64,000 bases of DNA from Streptomyces sp. 35G-GA-8 (GTDB taxonomy: Bacteria > Actinomycetota > Actinomycetes > Streptomycetales > Streptomycetaceae). Location of the stretch: the NCBI RefSeq assembly GCF_023534745.1, contig NZ_JAMHJQ010000006.1, forward strand, positions 333,586-397,585, in the 5' to 3' direction. Under the pieces are notes generated by a model that ran no database searches, was not told the origin of the DNA, and was given only the letters and a program-made list of their open reading frames with translations. The position numbers were made by a program, and so were the translations under genes. Each line of letters begins with the position of its first letter. The first letter of the stretch is position 1. Below, in pieces: positions 9,097 to 17,300 of this stretch.

Positions 9097-10059
9097 TCAG
9101 TCCGCGGCCGCGTCCAGGTCCGACCACGCGTCGTCAGTCAGGTCGTCGGCGATCCAGAGCGCGGCCGACGTGACCTCGGCTGAGGAACGGAAGCCCGCGA
9201 CCACACCGGCCACGACCGGGTCGCGCAGCGGGAAACGGACGGCGGCGTGGGGAAGGACGGTACCGTGCCGGGCGCAGACCTCGGCGAGGCGCCGGGCGCG
9301 GCGCAGCACCGCTTCGGGGGCGGGGCCGTAGTCGAAGAAGGCGTCGTCGGGAGGGTGGGGCCGGCTGAGCAGACCGGAGTTGAATGGCGCCGCGGCGACC
9401 ACCGAGACGCCTCGCTCCGCGCACGCGTCCAGCAACGGGCGAGCGGTTCGGTCGAGCAGAGTCCACCGGCCCGCCACCATCACGGCGTCCACATCCGCTT
9501 CGGCGACGACCCGCAGCAGCGGGGCGACGGCGTTCATGCCGACGCCGACCGCGCCGATGACGCCTTGGTCGCGCAACGCCGCCAGGGCGGGCAGGGCCTG
9601 GTCGAGGGCGGCGTCCACGTGATCGTCGGGATCATGGACGTACACGATGTCCACCCGGTCCAGCCCGAGCCGGATCAGGCTGCCCTCCAGGCTCCGCAGC
9701 ACGCCGTCCCGTGAGTAGTCGGGACGGCGGATCAGCGTGTCCGGTACGGCGAAGCCCCCTGCTGCCAGGTCGGATCCGGTGGGCGCGGGATGGGGTTCCA
9801 GCAGGCGGCCGACCTTGGTGGAGACGGTGAACTCCGCCCGCGGCCGGTGGGCGAGGGCCGCGCCGAGCCGTCGTTCGGACAGGCCGAGGCCGTAGTGCGG
9901 GGCGGTGTCGTAGTAACGGACACCGGCGTCCCAGGCGGCGTCGACCGCGGCCAGGGCCTGGTTCTCGTCGAGGGGGGTGTAGAGGTTGCCGATGGGGGCG
10001 GCGCCGAAGCCCAGGGGGCTGACGCGGACACGCGTACGACCCAGACCGCGGGCGGTCAT
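9097..10059 (-). CDS. Aldo/keto reductase, probable L-fucose (6-deoxyhexose) dehydrogenase
   Basis: 320 aa. The AKR fold begins with LGRTRVRVSPLGFGAAPIGN. The catalytic tetrad is visible as Asp and Tyr in YYDTAPHYGLGLSERRLG, Lys in VSTKVGRLL and His in DIVYVHDPDDH. Related AKRs oxidise L-fucose or D-threo-aldoses at C1 to the lactone with NAD(P). The ATG overlaps the lactonase stop by 4 bp, so the two are translationally coupled and probably act in sequence: sugar to lactone, then lactone to acid. The sugar (fucose or rhamnose) cannot be fixed from the sequence alone. Confidence 0.85.
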   Translation of the reverse strand: MTARGLGRTRVRVSPLGFGAAPIGNLYTPLDENQALAAVDAAWDAGVRYYDTAPHYGLGLSERRLGAALAHRPRAEFTVSTKVGRLLEPHPAPTGSDLAAGGFAVPDTLIRRPDYSRDGVLRSLEGSLIRLGLDRVDIVYVHDPDDHVDAALDQALPALAALRDQGVIGAVGVGMNAVAPLLRVVAEADVDAVMVAGRWTLLDRTARPLLDACAERGVSVVAAAPFNSGLLSRPHPPDDAFFDYGPAPEAVLRRARRLAEVCARHGTVLPHAAVRFPLRDPVVAGVVAGFRSSAEVTSAALWIADDLTDDAWSDLDAAAD

Positions 10060-10898
10060 GCGGTGGGCCCGATCCCGTACCAGCGTGCGGCCGTCGTGCC
10101 GAAGACCGCCTCGCGCTCCTCGGTGCTCAGTGGGCCGGTGAGTGTCTCTGCCAGGGTCAGGACGTCGTCGTAGCCGGCCGCGAGCAGGCAGACCGGCCAG
10201 TCCGAGCCGTACATCAGGCGATCGGGGCCGATCACCGCGAGCAGGAGGTCAGTGTAGGGGCGCAGCTCATCGGCGGGTGCGTCCGCGGTGCGGGTGACCA
10301 GGCCGGACAGTTTCACGGCGACGTTGGGGGAGTCGGCCAACTCGGTCAGGAGTTTGCTCCACGCTTCCAGTTCGCCGGCGCCGACGACCGGATTGCCGGC
10401 GTGGTCCAGGACGAACCGGACGTCCGGGAGCGCGCGTACGGTCCGGACGGCGGCGGCCAGTTGGTCCGGGCGGATGAGCAGGTCGTATACCAGGCCCGCC
10501 GCTCCGACCGCCTCGATACCGCGGCGGACCTCGGGACGCGCCGCCCAGTCCGGATCGGCCTCGTCCTGGATGCCGTGCCGGATGCCGACGAGCGCGGAAC
10601 CCCCGGGCCGCTCACACAGTTCCGCCAGGCGGTCGGTGATCCCCGGGTCGGTCAGGCTCGTCCAGCCGACGACCGCCCGGACGTGCGGGTCCTCGGTCGC
10701 CAGGGCGAGCAGTTCCGGTGTCTCCTCCGGTACGGCGATGGTCTGTACGACGACCGTGGCGTCGATGGCGTTCCGGTCCAGCGCGGGCCGCAACTCCGCG
10801 GCGGTGAAGCTCCGGCGCAGGGCGGGGAGGTCGCGCGTCCACGGCTGGTCGCGTACGGCGAGGTCCCACAGATGGTGATGAGCGTCGATGCGCACCAT
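10056..10898 (-). CDS. Amidohydrolase-family sugar lactonase (L-fucono-1,5-lactonase-like)
   Basis: 280 aa from ATG 10898; the frame is open further upstream but the family N-terminus MVRIDAHHHLWD fixes the start. HHHLWD is the metal-binding strand-1 motif of COG3618 lactonases. GIRHGIQDEAD, RFVLDHAGNP and YGSDWPVCLL follow in the expected order, the last carrying the catalytic Asp. The family hydrolyses L-fucono- or L-rhamnono-lactones to the acids. It overlaps the AKR gene by 4 bp. About 135 bp with two hairpins separate it from the mutarotase upstream. Confidence 0.87.
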   Translation of the reverse strand: MVRIDAHHHLWDLAVRDQPWTRDLPALRRSFTAAELRPALDRNAIDATVVVQTIAVPEETPELLALATEDPHVRAVVGWTSLTDPGITDRLAELCERPGGSALVGIRHGIQDEADPDWAARPEVRRGIEAVGAAGLVYDLLIRPDQLAAAVRTVRALPDVRFVLDHAGNPVVGAGELEAWSKLLTELADSPNVAVKLSGLVTRTADAPADELRPYTDLLLAVIGPDRLMYGSDWPVCLLAAGYDDVLTLAETLTGPLSTEEREAVFGTTAARWYGIGPTA

Positions 10899-10937
10899 TG
10901 GTTCCTTGGGTCGGTGGACGGATGGTCGGGCCGGGGT

Positions 10938-11026
10938 CCGTGAGGGGCGGGGTACGGGACACGGCCCCTCACGGGGGTCCGGATCGCGACGAGGGGGCGG
11001 CGCGGCTGCTTCTCCGACGGAGAAGC
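10938..11026 (-). promoter_or_regulatory. Two strong hairpins inside the catabolic operon
   Basis: The first has perfect 11-bp arms (ccgtgaggggc at 10938-10948 and gcccctcacgg at 10964-10974) with a 15-nt loop. The second, gcttctccgacggagaagc at 11008-11026, has 9-bp arms and a 1-nt loop. Both lie between the mutarotase stop and the lactonase start, all on the minus strand. They may attenuate or process the transcript so that the two halves of the operon are expressed at different levels. Confidence 0.5.
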
Positions 11027-11032
11027 GTGGCC

Positions 11033-11356
11033 TCAGTCGAGGTGGAAGACCTCCTCGGCCTCGGCCCACCACTGGCCTTCGGCCACGCTGTCCAGTGGCC
11101 GCTGGCATGGGTCGGTCAGCGCCCACCACTCGCGGGTGACCGCGTCGGCGGCGATCTGCGCGGTGTCGGCGGCGTAGTCCGTGCCGGTGTACTCGAGATA
11201 GCTGAACAGCAGGCCGTCCCGCAGGAAGATGGAGTAGTTGCCGATGTTGGCCCGCTTGAGGGCGGCGAGCACGCCCGGCCACGCGGCGGCGTGCAGGGCG
11301 CGGTACTCCGGCTCCTTCTCGGGCCGAAGCCGGATCACGGCGGCGAAGCGCTGCAT
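11033..11356 (-). CDS. L-rhamnose mutarotase family protein
   Basis: 107 aa, the usual length of the RhaM family (COG3254). The sequence follows the family throughout: RFAAVIRLRPEKEPEYRAL, a conserved His then WPGVLAALK, NYSIFLRDGLLFSYLEY, and the C-terminal EEVFHLD. These small dimeric enzymes interconvert the anomers of 6-deoxyhexoses so that the dehydrogenase receives the right one. The stop is 6 bp from the SDR on the upstream side, so cotranscription is likely. Two hairpins follow it. Confidence 0.9.
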   Translation of the reverse strand: MQRFAAVIRLRPEKEPEYRALHAAAWPGVLAALKRANIGNYSIFLRDGLLFSYLEYTGTDYAADTAQIAADAVTREWWALTDPCQRPLDSVAEGQWWAEAEEVFHLD

Positions 11357-11361
11357 CCCGC

Positions 11362-12111
11362 TCAGCCCTCCTTCCGCAGCCGCAGTCCGTCCATACCGCC
11401 GTCCACCGCCAGCGCGCTGCCTGTGGTGGAGCCGGCGGCAGGGGAGGCCAAGTAGGCTACGGCCGCGGCGACTTCGTCGGCGCTGACCAATCGGCCGTGC
11501 GGCTGCCGGGCCGCGAGCGCCGCGTGTTCGGCCGCCGGGTCGTCCGCCTGGTCAAGGAGTCGGCCGACCCAAGGAGTGTCGGCGGTGCCGGGGGTGACGG
11601 CGTTGACGCGGATGCCCTCCGGCAGCAGGTCGGCGGCCATCGCCCGGGTCAGCGACAGCACCGCGCCCTTGCTGGCCGAGTACAGGGCGCGCCGCGGCAG
11701 GCCCGCGGTCGCCGCGATCGAGCTGATGTTGACGACCGCCGCGTGGGCGGAGGCGCGCAGTGCGGGCAGCGCGGCCCGGGTGACCCGCACCAGCCCGAGG
11801 ACGTTGATGTCCAGCACCCGGTGCCACTCGTCGTCGGCGTTGTCCTCGATGCCGCCCTGCGCGCCGATCCCGGCGTTGTTGATCAGCACGTCAAGACCGC
11901 CGAGGGCCCGTACGGCCTCCCCGACAGCGGCCACGACCGAAGCATCGTCGCCGATGTCGGCCCGGACGCACGCGGTGAAGCGGGGTGCCGCCTCGGCCAC
12001 GTCGAGTACGGCCACCCGCGCCCCCTCGGCCGCGAGCAGCCGGGCGGTGGCCAGGCCGATGCCGGAGGCGCCGCCGGTGACCAGGGCGCTGAGTCCGTCG
12101 AACGTACCCAT
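11362..12111 (-). CDS. SDR oxidoreductase, probable 2-keto-3-deoxy-L-fuconate 4-dehydrogenase
   Basis: 249 aa from ATG 12111. Classical SDR features are present: cofactor loop TGGASGIG at residues 9-16, NNAGIG, catalytic Ser in NISSIAATAG and Tyr/Lys in YSASKGAV. In the non-phosphorylating fucose/rhamnose routes an SDR oxidises the 2-keto-3-deoxy acid to the 2,4-diketo acid, which the adjacent FAH hydrolase then cleaves. The gene starts 1 bp after the FAH stop, which supports this pairing. L-fucose dehydrogenase activity is an alternative for this family. Confidence 0.87.
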   Translation of the reverse strand: MGTFDGLSALVTGGASGIGLATARLLAAEGARVAVLDVAEAAPRFTACVRADIGDDASVVAAVGEAVRALGGLDVLINNAGIGAQGGIEDNADDEWHRVLDINVLGLVRVTRAALPALRASAHAAVVNISSIAATAGLPRRALYSASKGAVLSLTRAMAADLLPEGIRVNAVTPGTADTPWVGRLLDQADDPAAEHAALAARQPHGRLVSADEVAAAVAYLASPAAGSTTGSALAVDGGMDGLRLRKEG

Positions 12112-12112
12112 G

Positions 12113-12946
12113 TCAGGCCTGCCCGAAGGTCTGGCGCTGGCGGCCGAGGCCGTCGATCTCCACTTCCACGACATCTCCCGCTCGTAGGTAGGGCTCGCCG
12201 GGCAGGCCCAGGGCGACGCCCGCGGGAGTGCCTGTGTTGATGACGTCACCGGGTCGCAGCACCATGAAGTGGCTCAGATACCGGATCAGTTGGTGCACGC
12301 CGAAGATCATGTCGGAGGTGTTGCTGTTCTGGCGCGGCTCGCCGTTGACGGAGAGCCGCAGGCCGAGTGTCTGCGGGTCGGGCACCTCGTCCGCGGTGAG
12401 CAGCCAGGGGCCCAGTGGATTGAACGTCTCGCAGTTCTTGCCCTTGTCCCACTGGCCGCCGCGTTCGAGCTGGAACTCGCGCTCGGAGATGTCGTTGCTG
12501 ATCGCGTAGCCGGCCACGCACCCGGCGGCGGCTGCTTCGTCGGGCAGGTAGCGGGCCTCGCGGCCGATGACGACGGCGAGTTCGACCTCGTAGTCGGTCT
12601 TCAGGGAGCGGCGCGGGATCAGGACCTGGTCGTCGGGGCCGACCACCGTGTCAGGGGTCTTGAGGAAGACGATCGGTTCCCCGGGGACGGCGGCGCCGGT
12701 CTCCGCCGCGTGCTGCCGGTAGTTGAGCCCGATGCAGACGATCTTCCCGATGCCGCTCAACGGTGCCCCGAACCGTTCCGGTGATTCGACCACCGGCAGC
12801 GTGTCGATGTCGACGCCCTCCAGGACCGTGGGAAGTGTGCCGGGCGTCAGGTCGCCGATGACGGGGCGCAGGTCGCGCCACGTTCCGTCGGCTCCGGATA
12901 TCAGGGGGCGTTCGGCTCCCGCCGTGCCGTGCCGTGCCAGTCTCAT
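12113..12946 (-). CDS. FAH-family hydrolase, probable 2,4-diketo-3-deoxy-L-fuconate hydrolase
   Basis: 277 aa from ATG 12946, which has gggagag 6 nt upstream. Fumarylacetoacetase-fold motifs are clear: GKIVCIGLNYRQHAAE, KTPDTVVGPDD, the metal-binding DYEVELAVVIG, GYAISNDISERE and the terminal INTGTPAGVALG. In the fucose/rhamnose diketo route this family splits the diketo acid into pyruvate and L-lactate. That product explains the lutABC genes on the other side of the cluster. It is the first gene of the minus-strand operon, divergent from the GntR regulator. Confidence 0.88.
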   Translation of the reverse strand: MRLARHGTAGAERPLISGADGTWRDLRPVIGDLTPGTLPTVLEGVDIDTLPVVESPERFGAPLSGIGKIVCIGLNYRQHAAETGAAVPGEPIVFLKTPDTVVGPDDQVLIPRRSLKTDYEVELAVVIGREARYLPDEAAAAGCVAGYAISNDISEREFQLERGGQWDKGKNCETFNPLGPWLLTADEVPDPQTLGLRLSVNGEPRQNSNTSDMIFGVHQLIRYLSHFMVLRPGDVINTGTPAGVALGLPGEPYLRAGDVVEVEIDGLGRQRQTFGQA

Positions 12947-13372
12947 TGAGGTCTCTCCCACAGGTGTGCTCCGGAGCGGACGTGCGCTCAAGAAGCAGGT
13001 GTGCGCTCGTAAGCGGGTGTGCGCTCGGATAATCCCGCCGCGTGGGGCGGCGCGGGGCCACAGGCCCGCGCCGCGACAGCGGCTCGCCGGACCGCGGGTC
13101 CTGGTGGGAGCCACGCTGGACGCCCGTCCCGGCGCCACCGCAGGCTCTCCACCCATGAAGGATCTGCTTCATCCGGCATGCAGGACCCTAAGGATCTGAT
13201 CCCTTGTACGCAATAGCTCCAGAGAAATGCACCTTTTGTCACGTTAAGTGGGTGCTGTGGAAGTGGATTGAATAAATTTCTGCCTCACTCTTCTCAACGT
13301 GTAACGCCGGTGTCATAGTTGCCCTCGCCAATGAACATGATTAATCCGAGCATGCATCAGGGGGATGACTCA
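12947..13372. promoter_or_regulatory. Divergent control region with repeated aaggatctg motif
   Basis: This 426-bp region separates the two arms of the sugar cluster. Two symmetric elements share the word aaggatctg and lie 32 bp apart, about three helical turns: atgaag-gatctg-cttcat (13155-13172) and the near-palindrome aaggatctgatccctt (13190-13205). They are the best candidates for the operator of the adjacent FadR-type regulator. No reliable -35/-10 pair could be chosen by eye. Confidence 0.45.
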
Positions 13373-14221
13373 GTGGGAGCTTCAGCGCAGGTGTCCGGCG
13401 ACGGAAATGACGACGCGTCAAGCCGCTACCGGCCCGGTTACGAACTGGTCGCCGAGCAGCTGCTCAACTACATCGCCGAGCAGAACCTGCGGGCCGGGGA
13501 CCGGCTGCCCACCGAACAGGGTCTGGCCCAGATTCTGGGCGCCTCCCGCAATGTCACCCGCGAGGCGGTGAAGGTCCTGTCCGCCATCGGCCGGCTCAGT
13601 GTGCGGCGCGGCGCGGGAATCTTCGTCGCCGACTCGGCCGGCGGGCTGGTGGACGACCAGCTCTCGCACTTCCGGCCGACGAGCATGGAAGACGTCCTGA
13701 TGCTCCTGGACTACCGGACGGTCATCGAGTCGGAGACAGCACGCCGTGCCGCCTCCCTCGCGACGCCGATCGAGGTCCGCACCATCCGGGAGTGTGCCGA
13801 GACCTCACGCGTGGCGGCCAGAGCGAACGACGGTTACGGCTTCGCCGAGGCCGACACGGCGTTCCACGACGCGGTGGGCGCCGCCGCGCACAATGTGTTT
13901 CTGAGGTCGAGCGTCGCCGGCGTACGGCGCCTGGCGTCACAGTCCGATGTCCTGCTGTTCCACGGGGACGCGCCCGGGTCACTGGAAGTGGCGGCAGGAC
14001 AGCACCTTGCCATAGCTGAGGCGGTCGCCGCGGGGGAGGCCGATCTCGCAGCGGAGCTGATGGTGGCGCACATCGCCACCACCCAGAGCCAGTTCGAACG
14101 AAAGATCCGTGACCGGCTGTTCAACCAGGACAGCCGCGGCGCCTCCGGTACGCCGGTGCGGCCGTCGAGGAGGACCGGTGCCGCGGGCGAGCCGCGGTCA
14201 CCGGAGACGTCCGCCTCGTAG
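13373..14221 (+). CDS. GntR-family regulator, FadR/FCD subgroup
   Basis: About 282 aa. GTG 13373 is preferred because aggggg lies 8 nt upstream; in-frame ATGs at 13352 and 13331 are alternatives. The N-terminal winged helix is typical GntR (VAEQLLNYIAEQNLRAGDRLP, TEQGLAQILGASRNVTREAVKVL). The C-terminal FCD domain has its metal-site pattern (EADTAFHDAVGAAAHN, later EAVAAGEADLAAELMVAHI). FCD regulators often sense sugar acids. Its place between the two halves of the catabolic cluster suggests that it represses both and responds to a pathway intermediate. Confidence 0.88.
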   Translation: MGASAQVSGDGNDDASSRYRPGYELVAEQLLNYIAEQNLRAGDRLPTEQGLAQILGASRNVTREAVKVLSAIGRLSVRRGAGIFVADSAGGLVDDQLSHFRPTSMEDVLMLLDYRTVIESETARRAASLATPIEVRTIRECAETSRVAARANDGYGFAEADTAFHDAVGAAAHNVFLRSSVAGVRRLASQSDVLLFHGDAPGSLEVAAGQHLAIAEAVAAGEADLAAELMVAHIATTQSQFERKIRDRLFNQDSRGASGTPVRPSRRTGAAGEPRSPETSAS

Positions 14222-14347
14222 AGCCGCATCGTGCCCTCCCGGCTTGTGAACCAGGTGTCCCCGCCCTCACGAGCCACCCAACGCCGGAGGACCCGGAGGA
14301 CGACCGGGTCTCCCCAGATGTCACCTCATTCAGGCGATTGGATTTCC

Positions 14348-17300
14348 GTGTCCGCACCATCTGCTCGTGAACGTATACGCGTGCCGCTCCGAAGAATGCT
14401 GGTAGCCGCACTGTCCCTGGCCGCGGCGACGGCTCCGCTGGCCGCCGCGCCGGCCCAGGCGGCCTCGCCGAAGGGCCTGAACGTCTATGTCTCGCCGACC
14501 GGCAAGGACTCCGGAACCGGCACCGCCGCGCATCCCTTCAGGACGCTGGAACACGCGCGGGACTATGTGCGTGAGGCCAAGAAGAGGGTCAGCGGCGATG
14601 TCCATGTGCTGCTGAAGTCCGGCACGTACCAGCTGAGCCGCACATTCAGCCTCACCGCTCGGGACTCGGGCAAGGACGGCTCCCGTGTCATCTACGAAGC
14701 GGCCCCCGGCGCCAAGCCCGTCATCAGCGGAGGCAAACGGATCACCGGCTGGACCCCGGCCGACTCGACGGGCAAGGTCTACAAGGCCAAGGTGGGAGAC
14801 CTCGTCACCCGCCAGCTGTACGTGAACGGCGAGCTGGAGACCCGCGCGCGCAGCGCGAAGAACCCGTCCGGCTTCAGTAAGACGTCCACCGGCTACACCT
14901 TCACCGACACCGGCATCAGCGGCTACCAGCGTCCCCAGGACCTGGAAGTCGTGAGCAGCTGGGGCTGGAAGCTCCAGCGCTGCGGAGTGCGGTCCATCTC
15001 CGGCAACACGATGACGATGGAGCAGCCCTGCTGGCACAACGCCAACCTTCAGCAGGGCCAGGAGATCCAGAATCCGACCTGGCTGGAGAACGCCCGCGAG
15101 CTGCTGGACACCCCGGGTGAGTGGTACCTGGACGAGGGCAAGGGCGAGATCTACTACATGCCCAAGGACGGTCAGAACCTGTCGACGGCGACCGTCACGG
15201 TGCCGGTCGTGCAGGATCTGGTCGACCTGAACGGCACCCGGGCCAAGCCCGTCACCGAAGTGTCCTTCGAAGGCATCACCTTCTCCTACTCCACCTGGCT
15301 CGCCCCGAGTTCGCCCGACGGTCTCATCGAGGGCCAGGCAGGCTTCCGGATGGTCGGCGAGGACAACCCCGACTTCAACTCCACCCGTCTGGAGTGGCAG
15401 AAGACGCCCGGGGCCGTCAATGTGAGCTACGGCCACGACGTCAGCTTCGAGGGCAACACCTTCACCCGTCTCGGCGCGGTCGGGCTGAACCTGAACACCG
15501 GCACGCAGGGCACCGACATCACGGGCAACGTCTTCCGGCAGATCGCCGCCACCGGCATCCAGATCGGCGGCGTCGAGGTGATTGACGCCCATCCCGATGA
15601 CCCGCGGGACATCACCAAGGACACCATGGTGGACAACAACGTCGTCACCAAGGTCGCCGACCAGTACAACGGCTCGCTGGGCATCCTGGCCGGCTACACC
15701 GACCACACGGTGATCACCCACAACAAGGTGTACGACCTGCCCTACAGCGGTATCTCCGTGGGCTGGGGCTGGGGCCTGACCGACGCGGGCGGGGACACCA
15801 ACTACCCGGACGACAACTTGGGCGTACCGGTCTGGGACACTCCCACAACCAGCCGGGACAACATCGTCACCGACAATGAGATTTACGACATCATGAAGTC
15901 GCAGGCAGACGGTGGCGCTGTCTACACCCTCAGCGCCAACCCCGGCGGCACGGTGTCCGGCAACTACATACACGGCGTTCCGACGCACGCCTACGGTGCG
16001 GTCTACCACGACGAGGGCAGCCGCTACTGGCGGAACACGGGCAACGCCTTCTGCGACGTGGCGTACCAGTGGCTGCTGTTGAACCACGGCATGGACATCA
16101 ACGCCACTGGCAACTTCACCACCCAGCCCGCTTTCACCACCCAGTTCAACAGCACGAACAGCAACATCAGCGGCAATGTCACCGTCGACTCCTGCGCCCA
16201 GCTCCCGGCCTCGATCGTGAACAACGCCGGCCTCCAGCCGGCCTACCGTCACCTCGACCCGGATCCGGCCGACACCGACACCAAGGCGCCCACCGCACCC
16301 GGCAGCCCGGCCGCGACCACCGACTTTCCGACGGTGGCGGACCTCAACTGGGCGGCGTCCAGCGACAACACGGGCGTGACGGGCTACTCCGTCTACCGTG
16401 ACGGCACGCTCGTCAGCGCCACCGGCAAGACCTCGGTGCGGCTCTCCGGCCTGACCGCCGGCCAGACCTACAGTTTGAGGATCACCGCCCGTGACGCGGC
16501 CGGCAATGAGTCCGCCCCGAGCGCGGAACTGAAGATCACCATGCCGTCCGGCAACGACCTGGCGCTGCGGAAGCCGGTGACCGCGTCGTCGGACTCGGAG
16601 GAGAACTTCCCCGGGAAGGCGGTGGACGGTGACCTGTCCACCCGCTGGGCCCAGGGCCTCGGCCTGCCCGACCCGTCCTGGATCCAGGTGGACCTCGGTG
16701 CCCAGTACGACGTGAACGGCGCGATCACCACCTTCGAGAAGAGCAGCGGCTACAAGTACCGCGTCGAGGTGTCCTCGGACGAGGTCCACTGGGAGACGCT
16801 GGCGGACCACACCTCCGCGAACACCACGGCGATGACCGACTACACACACACCGACGTGCCGGTCACCGGCCGCTTCGTACGGCTGACGGTCACCGGCTCC
16901 AGCGGCAATGGCGGAAGCATCTTCGACTTCCAGGTGTACGGCAAGGCCGCGGCGCCCAGTTCGGACCACACGGCCCCCTCGGCCCCCGGAAAGCCCGACG
17001 TCAAGCCGCTGCTGCCCAGCCTGGTGGATCTCAACTGGCCGGCCTCGGCCGACGACACCGCGGTGACCGGCTACGCCGTGTACCAGGACGGCAAGCGGAT
17101 CGCCGTCACCGACGCCACGACCCTGCGGGTCTCCGGTCTGACCCCCGACACGGAGTACTCCTTCACGGTCGTGGCCCGGGACGCCGTACTGAACGCCTCC
17201 GAGCCCAGCGAGGCGGCCGTCGTCACCACGCCGGCCGACCACGACCTGGCGCTGCGGAAGCCGGTGACCGCGTCGTCGGACTCGGAGGAGAACTTCCCCG

